9,299 nt of DNA from CAZTKP01 sp964614215. Its GTDB lineage: Bacteria > UBP6 > UBA1177. The position numbers and the translations under genes were made by a program. Location: the NCBI GenBank assembly GCA_964614215.1, contig CAZTKP010000108.1, positions 1-9,299 of the forward strand. The letters are read 5' to 3'. Positions 1-6,481 of the stretch are shown piece after piece. The notes under the pieces are model-generated. The model was not told the origin of the DNA. It saw only the letters and a list, made by a program, of their open reading frames with translations, and did not search any database. How positions within the stretch are numbered: position 1 is the stretch's first letter; each line of letters opens with the position of its first letter.

Positions 1-488
1 AAGATGACAAGAGGATCGATGTTTATCTTTCCGAATATGATGAAACTTTCACAGGTTTTGTTCTTAGCGAGGAAGGACGCTCAGTTGTTGTTCTTGATAT
101 GGGAGAAGGAAACGGATTTATCGTCGCTTTTAAGATCGAGGACACTCAGCTTGCAGACATTGAAGGCGAGTACAAGTTCATAAATGTCTGGAATGATGAT
201 GAAGGTGAAGGAAGAAGTGCCGGAAAAGTCATAATCGATGCTGACGGAACAAGTTCTTTTGCACATCTTGACCTCACGGGAACTCTTTCTTATGGAGACC
301 TTGAGAACATCACAAAATGCGGAAAGATAGGAAATATGTACCACGCAACAACTGAAGAGACCAACGGAACAGATGTTGTGACAGAAAAGATCTATTTTGT
401 TGTTCTGGGCGACATTTTCATGGCATTCGGATTTAGAACTGACACCGGATTTGACTTTGCATCCTATTCAGCAGGCGCAAAACTTTAG
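1..488 (+). CDS. Unrecognised protein, C-terminal part (5' end outside window)
   Basis: The frame is open from position 3 to the TAG at 486-488, giving 161 visible residues with no stop. The first ATG in this frame is at 99, but coding-like sequence (DDKRIDVYLSEYDETF) precedes it and no good ribosome site is seen there, so the true start lies before the window. The sequence alternates short hydrophobic strands with Gly/Asp/Asn turns (for example IEGEYKFINVW and DGTSSFAHLDLTGTLSYG), which suggests an all-beta, possibly barrel-like extracytoplasmic domain. There is one visible Cys, no membrane segment and no catalytic motif I recognise. A lipocalin-like or secreted lipoprotein domain is possible but is inference only. 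It ends 2 nt from the stop codon of the convergent thioredoxin-like gene. Function unknown. Confidence 0.75.
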   Translation, partial: DDKRIDVYLSEYDETFTGFVLSEEGRSVVVLDMGEGNGFIVAFKIEDTQLADIEGEYKFINVWNDDEGEGRSAGKVIIDADGTSSFAHLDLTGTLSYGDLENITKCGKIGNMYHATTEETNGTDVVTEKIYFVVLGDIFMAFGFRTDTGFDFASYSAGAKL

Positions 489-490
489 AT

Positions 491-793
491 CTAACTGAAA
501 AAACTCACCAACCTTTCCATATCACGTACAAATTCATCAAGCGAAAGATTCCTCGCATACCTTTTTGTCTCTTTTCCATCTGCAAAAACAATTATGACAG
601 GAGCTGAAAAGACCATGTGCTTTGCAGCGATATCCGGAGACTGCTCTGAATCAATGAAATGGAACGAAACTTCCGGGAAATCACTTTCAAGAATGTTCTC
701 TATCTTCGGACGAAGCACCTTGCACACATTACATGCCGCAGTTGAAAAATATGCAACTGAAATTCCTTCGTCCTTAAAAACTGAGTTTGACAT
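491..793 (-). CDS. Small thioredoxin-fold protein with CNVC redox motif
   Basis: This 100-residue protein is close to the usual length of a single thioredoxin domain. After an N-terminal strand (ISVAYFST) comes C21-N-V-C24-K, a CxxC motif at the start of the first long helix where thioredoxins carry WCGPCK. The strand VSFHFID follows, then S-A-P65-V-I-I-V-F with the proline in the position of the conserved cis-Pro, and a closing helix. It should act as a thiol-disulfide reductant or exchange protein, or possibly a thiol-based metal or peroxide handler. The Trp and Gly-Pro of classical thioredoxin are absent, so redox potential and partner are unknown. There is no signal peptide, so it is probably cytoplasmic. 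The start is supported by GGAGG (798-802 on the complement) 4 nt before ATG. It could be read through from the transglycosylase gene upstream; I see no clear promoter in between. Confidence 0.85.
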   Translation of the reverse strand: MSNSVFKDEGISVAYFSTAACNVCKVLRPKIENILESDFPEVSFHFIDSEQSPDIAAKHMVFSAPVIIVFADGKETKRYARNLSLDEFVRDMERLVSFFS

Positions 794-797
794 AAAA

Positions 798-804
798 CCT
801 CCAA
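798..804 (-). promoter_or_regulatory. Ribosome binding site of the thioredoxin-like gene
   Basis: The complement reads TTGGAGG, then 4 nt (TTTT), then ATG. It is a strong Shine-Dalgarno match that fixes the start at 793. It lies directly against the end of the repeat-like spacer described at 803-962. Confidence 0.7.
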
Positions 805-867
805 CTCACCCGGCCTTAAACCCAATCCCTAAATCCGGCTTCCGAAAGGCAAACCTGCATTTAGCAG

Positions 868-904
868 CTTTCCTTATCTTTCTCCAGTCCCTTAAAAAGG
901 AAAG
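868..904. repeat. Inverted repeat, 8-bp arms with 21-nt loop
   Basis: CTTTCCTT at 868-875 is the exact reverse complement of AAGGAAAG at 897-904. The pyrimidine/purine arms are of low complexity, so it may be a fortuitous pairing, but it sits within the repeat-like spacer. No T-run follows on either strand. Confidence 0.4.
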
Positions 905-924
905 GGGCTTATAATCTTATGACT

Positions 925-948
925 CCCCTTCTTTTGTAAGAGAAGGGG
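925..948. repeat. Perfect palindromic hairpin in the spacer
   Basis: CCCCTTCT (925-932) pairs perfectly with AGAAGGGG (941-948) around an 8-nt loop (TTTGTAAG). The right arm is followed by CTGGGGGATGAG. Neither strand has the T-run expected of an intrinsic terminator, so it looks more like a REP palindrome or an mRNA-end-protecting hairpin than a classical terminator. Confidence 0.6.
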
Positions 949-993
949 CTGGGGGATGAGTTATTCTATCCACCGAAGGTTAATTTGCAATCT

Positions 994-1515
994 CTACTTA
1001 TTTTTCCTGAACCATTCAAACCATCTGAGAACAGAGACGACATACTTTTTTGTTTCAGGATTGTCATAGATCCTTCCTGCGAGTTTTCCCTTTTTGGAGG
1101 TAGGTTTGCGCTCGGTTGACCATGTTCCGCCGTTGTATCCTGAGAGTGTTTTGACAAGATCGCCTTTGTTATATGTGAGAAGTGCGGCAAGGAACTTAAC
1201 TGAGCAGTCAATTGAATGTTTGGGCTGATTGAGCTTTTTGTAGTCACATTTTAGAAGTTTTGCAGTTGCAGGCATTATCTGGGTAAGTCCGTAAGCTCCT
1301 GCCTTGCTTTTTGCATTTGGATTTCCGCGGCTTTCCTGATAGATCACAGCTTTCACAAGAGCCGGAGAGATGGTGACTTTCTTCCCCTTTTTATTTACGT
1401 AGGGATACTTTTTCACTGAAGTTTTTATCATAGCTGAGTATTTTTTGTCTATCATCTGAGCCGTAGATGTGTTGATCGCTACCGAAACCAGAAGTATAAA
1501 CAGAAGCTTCATCAT
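994..1515 (-). CDS. Secreted SLT-type lytic transglycosylase (VirB1-like size)
   Basis: The 173-residue protein should cleave the glycan strands of peptidoglycan, forming 1,6-anhydro-muramyl ends, in the periplasm. Residues 1-19 form a signal peptide (MMK, then a hydrophobic run, then NTSTA before QM). The Slt/goose-lysozyme-like domain spans about 45-165. E61 in Y-Q-E-S-R-G-N-P-N-A is the expected catalytic acid, G76-L-T-Q-I-M-P-A-T84 is the classic second motif, and G126-Y-N-G-G130 matches the usual AYNAG motif. C90 and C104 could form a disulfide. At this short length, with no LysM or TPR part, it resembles the VirB1/IagB/PilT-type specialised enzymes that open the wall for secretion or conjugation machines. 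Its ATG overlaps the stop of the upstream VirB5/TrbJ-like gene (ATGA, 1512-1515), which implies translational coupling. Only a weak AAGAA precedes the start. Confidence 0.9.
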   Translation of the reverse strand: MMKLLFILLVSVAINTSTAQMIDKKYSAMIKTSVKKYPYVNKKGKKVTISPALVKAVIYQESRGNPNAKSKAGAYGLTQIMPATAKLLKCDYKKLNQPKHSIDCSVKFLAALLTYNKGDLVKTLSGYNGGTWSTERKPTSKKGKLAGRIYDNPETKKYVVSVLRWFEWFRKNK

Positions 1516-2393
1516 TTCTTAGAACTCTCTATTCCAAAGACTGACTCAACATCTTTGTTCTTTGTTTTTTCAGATATTTCATCCATAAGGTCGCGATATG
1601 CTTTCTGGGCATCGCGTTCAAACTGTTCACGCATCGCCTTTATGTCCGAATTTTTCTTAAGATGTTCGAGAACTTCAACTGAGATGTACTGCGACTGCAT
1701 GATGTTTGCCAGACCGATCGCTTCGATGTTGTCGTTTGACTTCGCCTGTTTCATGAAGGCATCGTAGTATTTCTTAAAAGTGTTCTTCCTCACAATGTCG
1801 TCCTTGATCTGATATTCCAGTCCTGATTCCACCCAGGCTTTTTGTACAATTTTCATGGCACTTTCATTTTTTCTGAATTCTCCTCCAATCTTCTTCGCTA
1901 CAGGATACAACTCTGCAAACATCTTATTGTTACTGCAGTTCTCTACTAGACCTTCATAGTATCCTTTCACTTTGGGAGACCACTTTGAAACATAGTCCGA
2001 GTACATTCCGCCGACTTTCTGTCCTGCTTCTCCCGCCAACGTAAGCAGTTCACCCTTCATTTCACCGTACTCCGGCATAACTTGCGACAGTTTTGAATCC
2101 ACTTCTTTCAACCATGCTTTTGCGTCCTTGTTCTTAAGTTCCTTTCCGGCTTTTGCAATATTTCTGATGGTCGAAGTCGTATTTCTGATGGTCGAGATTA
2201 TCTGGATAAACCTTGAAATATACTCAGCAAACTGTTCAGCTCTGTCAAACTTTTCCTGCAGTGCAAAATTAGTCATCAGTGTTGTCTGAGCAGCAATTGT
2301 CGTCTCAACATCAGGAGCGGCAACAACAAGCTGAGCATGAAGGGAAAAACTGGACACAATCACTAGCAGCAGAGCAAAAGACCTTCTTTTCAT
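1512..2393 (-). CDS. Secreted coiled-coil protein, VirB5/TrbJ-like
   Basis: This 293-residue protein has a signal peptide (MKRR, hydrophobic core to about residue 16, likely cut after SLHA20 or near VVA25). The mature part is almost wholly helical. An N-terminal segment resembles the TrbJ/VirB5 pattern of an IAQ..L motif and a long helix (TTIAAQTTLM, 31-40). A C-terminal helix pair at about 219-268 (SNDNIEAIGLANIMQSQ onward) has the shape of the TrbJ region usually read as A-Q-x-x-N-Q. VirB5/TrbJ proteins are periplasmic or pilus-tip components of conjugative type IV secretion systems. The assignment rests on pattern, not on identity, and another periplasmic helical protein is possible. GGAGG (2399-2403, complement) lies 5 nt before ATG, with a promoter upstream. 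It is translationally coupled to the transglycosylase. Residues 67-78 carry a duplicated STIRN heptad. Confidence 0.7.
   Translation of the reverse strand: MKRRSFALLLVIVSSFSLHAQLVVAAPDVETTIAAQTTLMTNFALQEKFDRAEQFAEYISRFIQIISTIRNTTSTIRNIAKAGKELKNKDAKAWLKEVDSKLSQVMPEYGEMKGELLTLAGEAGQKVGGMYSDYVSKWSPKVKGYYEGLVENCSNNKMFAELYPVAKKIGGEFRKNESAMKIVQKAWVESGLEYQIKDDIVRKNTFKKYYDAFMKQAKSNDNIEAIGLANIMQSQYISVEVLEHLKKNSDIKAMREQFERDAQKAYRDLMDEISEKTKNKDVESVFGIESSKK
2160..2195. repeat. 15-bp tandem direct repeat, 21-bp period, inside the VirB5/TrbJ-like gene
   Basis: ATTTCTGATGGTCGA occurs at 2160-2174 and again at 2181-2195. The 21-bp period is exactly seven codons and produces STIRN at residues 67-71 and 74-78. 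This fits a duplicated heptad in a coiled coil, from recent in-frame duplication. Confidence 0.7.
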
Positions 2394-2420
2394 ACGAACC
2401 TCCGGACAATCGTTTCAACA

Positions 2421-2448
2421 ATTATATAATTCTAATTTTTATTTGCAA
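2421..2448 (-). promoter_or_regulatory. Predicted sigma70-type promoter for the VirB5/TrbJ-like gene
   Basis: On the complement, TTGCAA (2443-2448, 4/6 match to -35) is followed 16 nt later by TATAAT (2421-2426, perfect -10). Transcription would begin near 2414, leaving a leader of about 20 nt before the ATG at 2393 that contains GGAGG. Confidence 0.55.
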
Positions 2449-2459
2449 ATCTTATCTTA

Positions 2460-2487
2460 TTGATATTTAACACTACAAAGCTATAAT
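2460..2487 (+). promoter_or_regulatory. Predicted sigma70-type promoter for the YqeY/GH13 operon
   Basis: TTGATA (2460-2465) and a perfect TATAAT (2482-2487) are separated by 16 nt. AGGAGG (2508-2513) lies 5 nt before the ATG at 2519. This promoter is back to back with the one for the minus-strand operon, about 12 nt away. Confidence 0.65.
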
Positions 2488-2518
2488 TTCCAGTAATTTT
2501 GTTATTCAGGAGGTTATC

Positions 2519-2956
2519 ATGATAAACGAACTTAAAAAGATGATGATGAAAGCAAAGCTTGAAAAGGATAAGGTCAAATCAAACCTGCTTTCCACACTTG
2601 TAGGAGAAGCTGTAATGGTCGGGAAAAATGACGGGAACAGAGAAACCACAAAAGAAGAGGTTCTTGCTCTGACCAAGAAATTTCTCAAAGGTGTGAACGA
2701 AAACCTCAAACTTCTTGAAGAAGCAGGCAAAGACATGACTTCAGCTCTCCATGAAAAAGAGATCCTCGAATCACTCCTTCCCAAACAGATGAGCGAATCC
2801 GAACTTACCGGCGCAGTTGAACAGATAATTGAAACACTTCCTGAAAAGTCCATGAAGATGATGGGCAAGGTGATGGGAGATCTTAAAGCGAAGTATAACG
2901 GTCAGTTTGACGGTAAGATGGCAAGTGATGTAGTCAAGAAATGCCTCAACAAATAA
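2519..2956 (+). CDS. YqeY family protein (GatB/YqeY domain)
   Basis: The 145-residue protein matches the YqeY family in length and layout. An N-terminal basic helix (MMMKAKLEKDKVK) begins the first helical half. E-I-L-E-S-L-L-P-K-Q (81-90) corresponds to the conserved E..xLxxYLPKQ. M-G-K-V-M-G-D-L-K-A-K-Y (115-126) plus D131-G-K and V-V-K-K-C-L at the end match the family's GKVMG..K....GRADG..VS..VK..L signature. The domain is shared with the tail of GatB, where it contacts tRNA in the Glu/Asp-tRNA amidotransferase. The role of stand-alone YqeY is not established, and a tRNA-linked function is inference. It is cytoplasmic, with AGGAGG before the start. It lies 22 nt upstream of the GH13 gene and probably in the same transcript. 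Confidence 0.92.
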   Translation: MINELKKMMMKAKLEKDKVKSNLLSTLVGEAVMVGKNDGNRETTKEEVLALTKKFLKGVNENLKLLEEAGKDMTSALHEKEILESLLPKQMSESELTGAVEQIIETLPEKSMKMMGKVMGDLKAKYNGQFDGKMASDVVKKCLNK

Positions 2957-2965
2957 ACCCCAGAC

Positions 2966-2972
2966 AAAGGAG
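2966..2972 (+). promoter_or_regulatory. Ribosome binding site of the GH13 gene
   Basis: AAAGGAG lies 6 nt before the ATG at 2979, within the 22-nt gap after the YqeY gene. It fixes the long GH13 start and shows that the N-terminal extension is translated. Confidence 0.7.
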
Positions 2973-2978
2973 TCTTCA

Positions 2979-5900
2979 ATGAACAACAGCCGTGCTGTTT
3001 TCAATTTTCATGTTTCTGCTATCTCAAGAGAAAGATACTCTTTCAGTGAATCGATCTTCTCTACATCAGGGAACGTGATCTTTGCCGATTTTGTTCAGGC
3101 AAAAGAGTTTGCACATAACATGAATACTGTCCTTAAAGAAGAAGGCTCCAGTCGATATGTCCGTCCAGGCGATGTCTACGCCATGGGACTGATAGACGAG
3201 ATCTTTCACTATGTTTTTTTCGTGTACAGAACGACCGTTGATGCTCAGTTTATTGAAAAAGCCTATGGACTTGCAGAAAAAAAGGTCGGGAAAAATAAGC
3301 TGCTCAAAACACTGGAGCTTTTCACAGAAAAATTCCCGCCGCCGAAAGTTTATAAAGGTGAAATATCAGCCTCGGAATACTTAAAAGATAAAAAATCTCA
3401 GCTTATAGAGTTCGAGGAAATGATATTCCTGAAATTATCCAATGAAAACAAAGCATTCGGAGAATTCAAAGAACTTTTTGATGACTCTGAGATCTCAGAA
3501 AAAACTGATTATAGTGCAATTTTTTCCACTGCGGAAAAAAGCATTGACGACGGTTCAAAAATTCAGGTAAACGGCGAGGCTATTTCAGTTCTTGAACTCC
3601 TTAGAGCACCGATGAAAGCTATTCCTGACTCAATTTCAGGTCAGCTAAAGTTCATAAAGGAAAACTGGGGCCTTGAGCTTATAAGGAACTTTTCTTCGAA
3701 GATACTTCTTTCAACTGATATCTTAAAAGAAGAGAATAAACCTAACTTCGGTCCGGGAGGGCCGGGCGGCGAAATGATAACCTTTGATTCGCTCAGCTAC
3801 TCCGATGATTACGGTGAAGAAATAGAGAACTTCTCCCGCGATTCTTACTGGATGCCGCGCACATTAATGCTTGCAAAAAATATTTTCGTATGGCTCGATC
3901 AGCTTTCAAAAGCATACTCAAAAGAAATAAGAACTCTGGACCAGATCCCTGAAGACGAGTTAAAGATCCTCGCACAGAGAGGATTTACAGCTCTATGGCT
4001 TATCGGTCTGTGGGAAAGGAGCAAAGCTTCAAAGAGAATAAAGCAGATCATGGGAAATCACGATGCTGTTGCCTCCGCCTACTCTCTTTACGATTACACT
4101 ATCGCGCAGGAACTGGGAGGCGAAGCAGCCCTTCAGGATCTCAAGCAGAGAGCATGGAAATACGGGATCAGACTTGCAAGTGACATGGTTCCCAACCACA
4201 TGGCAATAGATTCAAAATGGCTTAACGAACATCCGGAGTGGTTCATTTCAAGTGATCATCCGCCTTTCCCCGGATATTCCTACAACGGAGAGAACCTTTC
4301 AAGTCATTCCGAAACAGGCATCTACATTGAGGATCACTATTTTGACAAGTCAGATGCCGCTGTAACATTTAAAAGAGTGGATTTCAGGTCCGGTGAAACC
4401 CGGTATGTCTACCACGGAAATGACGGAACATGTATGCCGTGGAACGATACGGCACAACTCAACTACCTGCGTCAAGATGTCAGAGAACATGTCATCAGAA
4501 CAATAATAGAGATAGCAAAGACTTTTCCCATCATACGTTTCGATGCTGCCATGACACTTGCCAAAAAACATTACCACAGGCTGTGGTTCCCTGAACCGGG
4601 TACTGGTGGAGATATAGCCTCAAGATCTGAACATGCAATGACAAAGGCATCTTTTAACGAAGTTTTCCCAAAGGAATTCTGGAGAGAAGTTGTTGACAGA
4701 GTTGCCGTTGAAGCACCTGAAACCCTTCTTCTTGCCGAAGCATTCTGGCTTATGGAAGGATACTTCGTGAGAACTCTGGGAATGCACAGGGTTTATAACT
4801 CGGCATTCATGAATTTCATGAAAGATGAGGATAACTACAAGTTCAGACAGTCAATTAAAAATGTCCTCGAATTTGATCCTCATATTCTTGAGCGTCATGT
4901 TAACTTTCTCAACAATCCTGATGAGGAAACAGCAATAAAACAGTTCGGTGACGGCGATAAGTATTTCGGAGTAACGATCTGTATGGCGACTCTTCCGGGA
5001 CTTCCCATGTTCGGTCACGGTCAGGTGGAAGGATTCTCAGAAAAATACGGAATGGAGTACAAACGGGCCTACTGGAACGAGGCTGTGAACTGGGATCTCG
5101 TACATAGACACGAAAGAGAGGTCTTTCCTCTCATGCACAGAAGATATCTCTTTGCCCACGTTGAGAATTTCAGCCTCTATGATTTCTTTAAGGGAGACGG
5201 ATCAGTTGATGAAAATGTGATCGCCTATTCAAACCGTTTTGAAGGCAAAAGTTCTCTTGTCCTTTTCAATAATGTTTTTAACGATACGGCTGGCTGGATA
5301 AACCATTCATGCAGATATCTTGATAAGGGAAGCGGTCAGATCAGAACGAGATCTCTTCATGAGGCGCTCGGTCTATCCAGCGACCACAACGACCTTGTTG
5401 TTTTCAAAGACTGCGTTACGGGACTCACCTACATCAGAAACTGTGCAGACCTTGCCGCAAACGGACTTTTTGCAACTCTTCAGGCCTATAAATATCATGT
5501 CTTCACTGATTTCAGGCAGGTTAGTGACACAGATGGGCTGTGGAAAAAACTTGCGCACAAACTTAAAGGAAACGGATGTACAGACATAGATACGGAACTT
5601 GATAAGATAAAGTACGGAAAACTGCACGAAGCTTTCACAAAGATAGTGAACAAAGACCATTTTGAAAGACTTCTAAAAGACAGAAAGTCCGCTAAGAAAA
5701 AAACGGCCAAAGACAAACTCTACAAAGACCTCAGACTATATTACACTGAATTTATTGAGGTTTTAGAAGATTTTGAACAGCCTGAGCACAAAGAAAATAA
5801 GGTTTGTGAACTTTTTGAGAAAGACCTTCTAGCTGTTATCAACCTTCCGGAATATAACCTTGAAAAATACGATGAACCGGCGGATGAATATCTCCAGAAA

Positions 5901-6419
5901 AACCTGTCAGAGGATAGAGACCACTTTTTTATGGTCGTAGGATTTGCAGCTACGGCAAGACTTTCAATGTTTACACAAAAAACAAACTCCGGCAGAATAA
6001 GCAACGAACTTTTCTTAAAATACAGACTGGATACTGTTTTTATGGAACTTTTTAAAAATCTGGGAATTAGCGAGTTCCACGCACAGAGAATTATCCGTCA
6101 CATCAGGGCGTTTATCTTCTATCAGAACTGGTGGAAAGATTTTAAGAACGGCAAAGAGCTTATTGAAGCGATCTTTGAAGACCCCAACATGGTAAACATA
6201 CTTCAGATAAACGAATATGAGAAAGAGTTGTGGTTCAACAGGGAATCTTTCAACGATCTTATTGCAGGACTTTTTGTCATTTCAACTCTTGAGATCATCA
6301 GATCAGAGAAAAAAGTTACTGAAAAGAAGAAGGCCTTCAAGGAAAGGTTCAAAACACTGAAAAACCTCCTTGAACTTTCTGAAGAATCAGGATTCAATGT
6401 TGGAAGAATGCTCAGATAA
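2979..6419 (+). CDS. Large GH13 (alpha-amylase superfamily) protein, cytoplasmic
   Basis: This 1146-residue protein has a GH13 TIM barrel at about 320-720. Region I is D402-M-V-P-N-H407. Region II is R520-F-D522 with D522 as nucleophile. Region III is L-L-A-E587-A-F with E587 as acid/base. Region IV is F643-L-N-N-P-D648-E with D648 as transition-state stabiliser. All three catalytic acids and Arg520 are present, so it should be active on alpha-glucans (hydrolysis or transfer). Region IV normally reads NHD; here the His is Pro, as in the N-x-P-D of GlgE-type maltosyltransferases. The first ~320 residues (including G-P-G-G-P-G-G at 258-264) and the helical, lysine-rich tail from about 855 match no domain I know. 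About 745-845 looks like the C-terminal beta domain. There is no signal peptide. The likely substrate is intracellular glycogen or maltodextrin; the exact reaction is unknown. AAAGGAG precedes the start. Confidence 0.88.
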   Translation: MNNSRAVFNFHVSAISRERYSFSESIFSTSGNVIFADFVQAKEFAHNMNTVLKEEGSSRYVRPGDVYAMGLIDEIFHYVFFVYRTTVDAQFIEKAYGLAEKKVGKNKLLKTLELFTEKFPPPKVYKGEISASEYLKDKKSQLIEFEEMIFLKLSNENKAFGEFKELFDDSEISEKTDYSAIFSTAEKSIDDGSKIQVNGEAISVLELLRAPMKAIPDSISGQLKFIKENWGLELIRNFSSKILLSTDILKEENKPNFGPGGPGGEMITFDSLSYSDDYGEEIENFSRDSYWMPRTLMLAKNIFVWLDQLSKAYSKEIRTLDQIPEDELKILAQRGFTALWLIGLWERSKASKRIKQIMGNHDAVASAYSLYDYTIAQELGGEAALQDLKQRAWKYGIRLASDMVPNHMAIDSKWLNEHPEWFISSDHPPFPGYSYNGENLSSHSETGIYIEDHYFDKSDAAVTFKRVDFRSGETRYVYHGNDGTCMPWNDTAQLNYLRQDVREHVIRTIIEIAKTFPIIRFDAAMTLAKKHYHRLWFPEPGTGGDIASRSEHAMTKASFNEVFPKEFWREVVDRVAVEAPETLLLAEAFWLMEGYFVRTLGMHRVYNSAFMNFMKDEDNYKFRQSIKNVLEFDPHILERHVNFLNNPDEETAIKQFGDGDKYFGVTICMATLPGLPMFGHGQVEGFSEKYGMEYKRAYWNEAVNWDLVHRHEREVFPLMHRRYLFAHVENFSLYDFFKGDGSVDENVIAYSNRFEGKSSLVLFNNVFNDTAGWINHSCRYLDKGSGQIRTRSLHEALGLSSDHNDLVVFKDCVTGLTYIRNCADLAANGLFATLQAYKYHVFTDFRQVSDTDGLWKKLAHKLKGNGCTDIDTELDKIKYGKLHEAFTKIVNKDHFERLLKDRKSAKKKTAKDKLYKDLRLYYTEFIEVLEDFEQPEHKENKVCELFEKDLLAVINLPEYNLEKYDEPADEYLQKNLSEDRDHFFMVVGFAATARLSMFTQKTNSGRISNELFLKYRLDTVFMELFKNLGISEFHAQRIIRHIRAFIFYQNWWKDFKNGKELIEAIFEDPNMVNILQINEYEKELWFNRESFNDLIAGLFVISTLEIIRSEKKVTEKKKAFKERFKTLKNLLELSEESGFNVGRMLR

Positions 6420-6453
6420 ACACTAAATCTTCTATTTAACTGAAACTTCTCCA

Positions 6454-6481
6454 TTGATTTTTATATGTTGCAAAGTATAAT
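6454..6481 (+). promoter_or_regulatory. Predicted sigma70-type promoter for the VWA lipoprotein
   Basis: TTGATT (6454-6459) and a perfect TATAAT (6476-6481) are 16 nt apart. This falls within the 99-nt gap after the GH13 gene, so the lipoprotein can be transcribed on its own. No T-tailed hairpin ends the GH13 transcript before it. Confidence 0.6.

Larger units (their letters stand above)
803..962. repeat. 160-bp REP/MITE-like spacer with imperfect terminal inverted repeats
   Basis: The stretch begins AACTCACCC (803-811) and ends GGGATGAGTT (953-962). Read inward, the two ends are AACTCACCC and AACTCATCCC: six identical bases and then a C-run. Both ends continue into a GCC-rich motif and TT (GGCCTT on the left, AGCCCCTT on the complement of the right). 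Inside are an 8-bp perfect hairpin at 925-948 followed by CTGGGGGATGAG, and an 8-bp inverted repeat at 868-904. The motif of a hairpin of C-run/G-run arms followed by a GGGG(A)TGAG tail resembles the REP-like palindromes dispersed in many bacterial genomes. It fills almost the whole gap between the transglycosylase stop and the thioredoxin-like ribosome site. No target-site duplication was seen. Its repeat status cannot be confirmed from one copy. Confidence 0.45.

Noticed and set aside
594..914. Open frame on the plus strand over the thioredoxin-like gene and spacer
   Set aside because: It runs antisense to a gene with a clear CxxC/cis-Pro fold and a strong ribosome site, and it continues into the repeat-like spacer with no domain signal.
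910..915. TATAAT in the spacer on the plus strand
   Set aside because: No -35-like hexamer lies 16-18 nt upstream and there is no plus-strand gene downstream; in AT-rich sequence this is expected by chance.
925..948. Hairpin considered as an intrinsic terminator for the transglycosylase or for the gene at 1-488
   Set aside because: No T-run follows the stem on either strand; it is better described as a palindromic repeat.
966..1247. Minus-strand open frame overlapping the transglycosylase
   Set aside because: It is a shifted frame of the transglycosylase gene, whose catalytic motifs are unambiguous; the alternative product has low-complexity composition and no ribosome site.
994..2393. Calling the region an integrative conjugative element
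   Set aside because: No relaxase, coupling protein, VirB4-type ATPase, integrase or attachment repeat is visible, and the flanking genes look chromosomal.
2979..6419. Assignment of the GH13 protein as GlgE or as a conventional secreted alpha-amylase
   Set aside because: The N-x-P-D motif alone is not enough for GlgE, since the flanking domains and other conserved blocks do not match my recollection of that family; the absence of a signal peptide argues against a secreted amylase.
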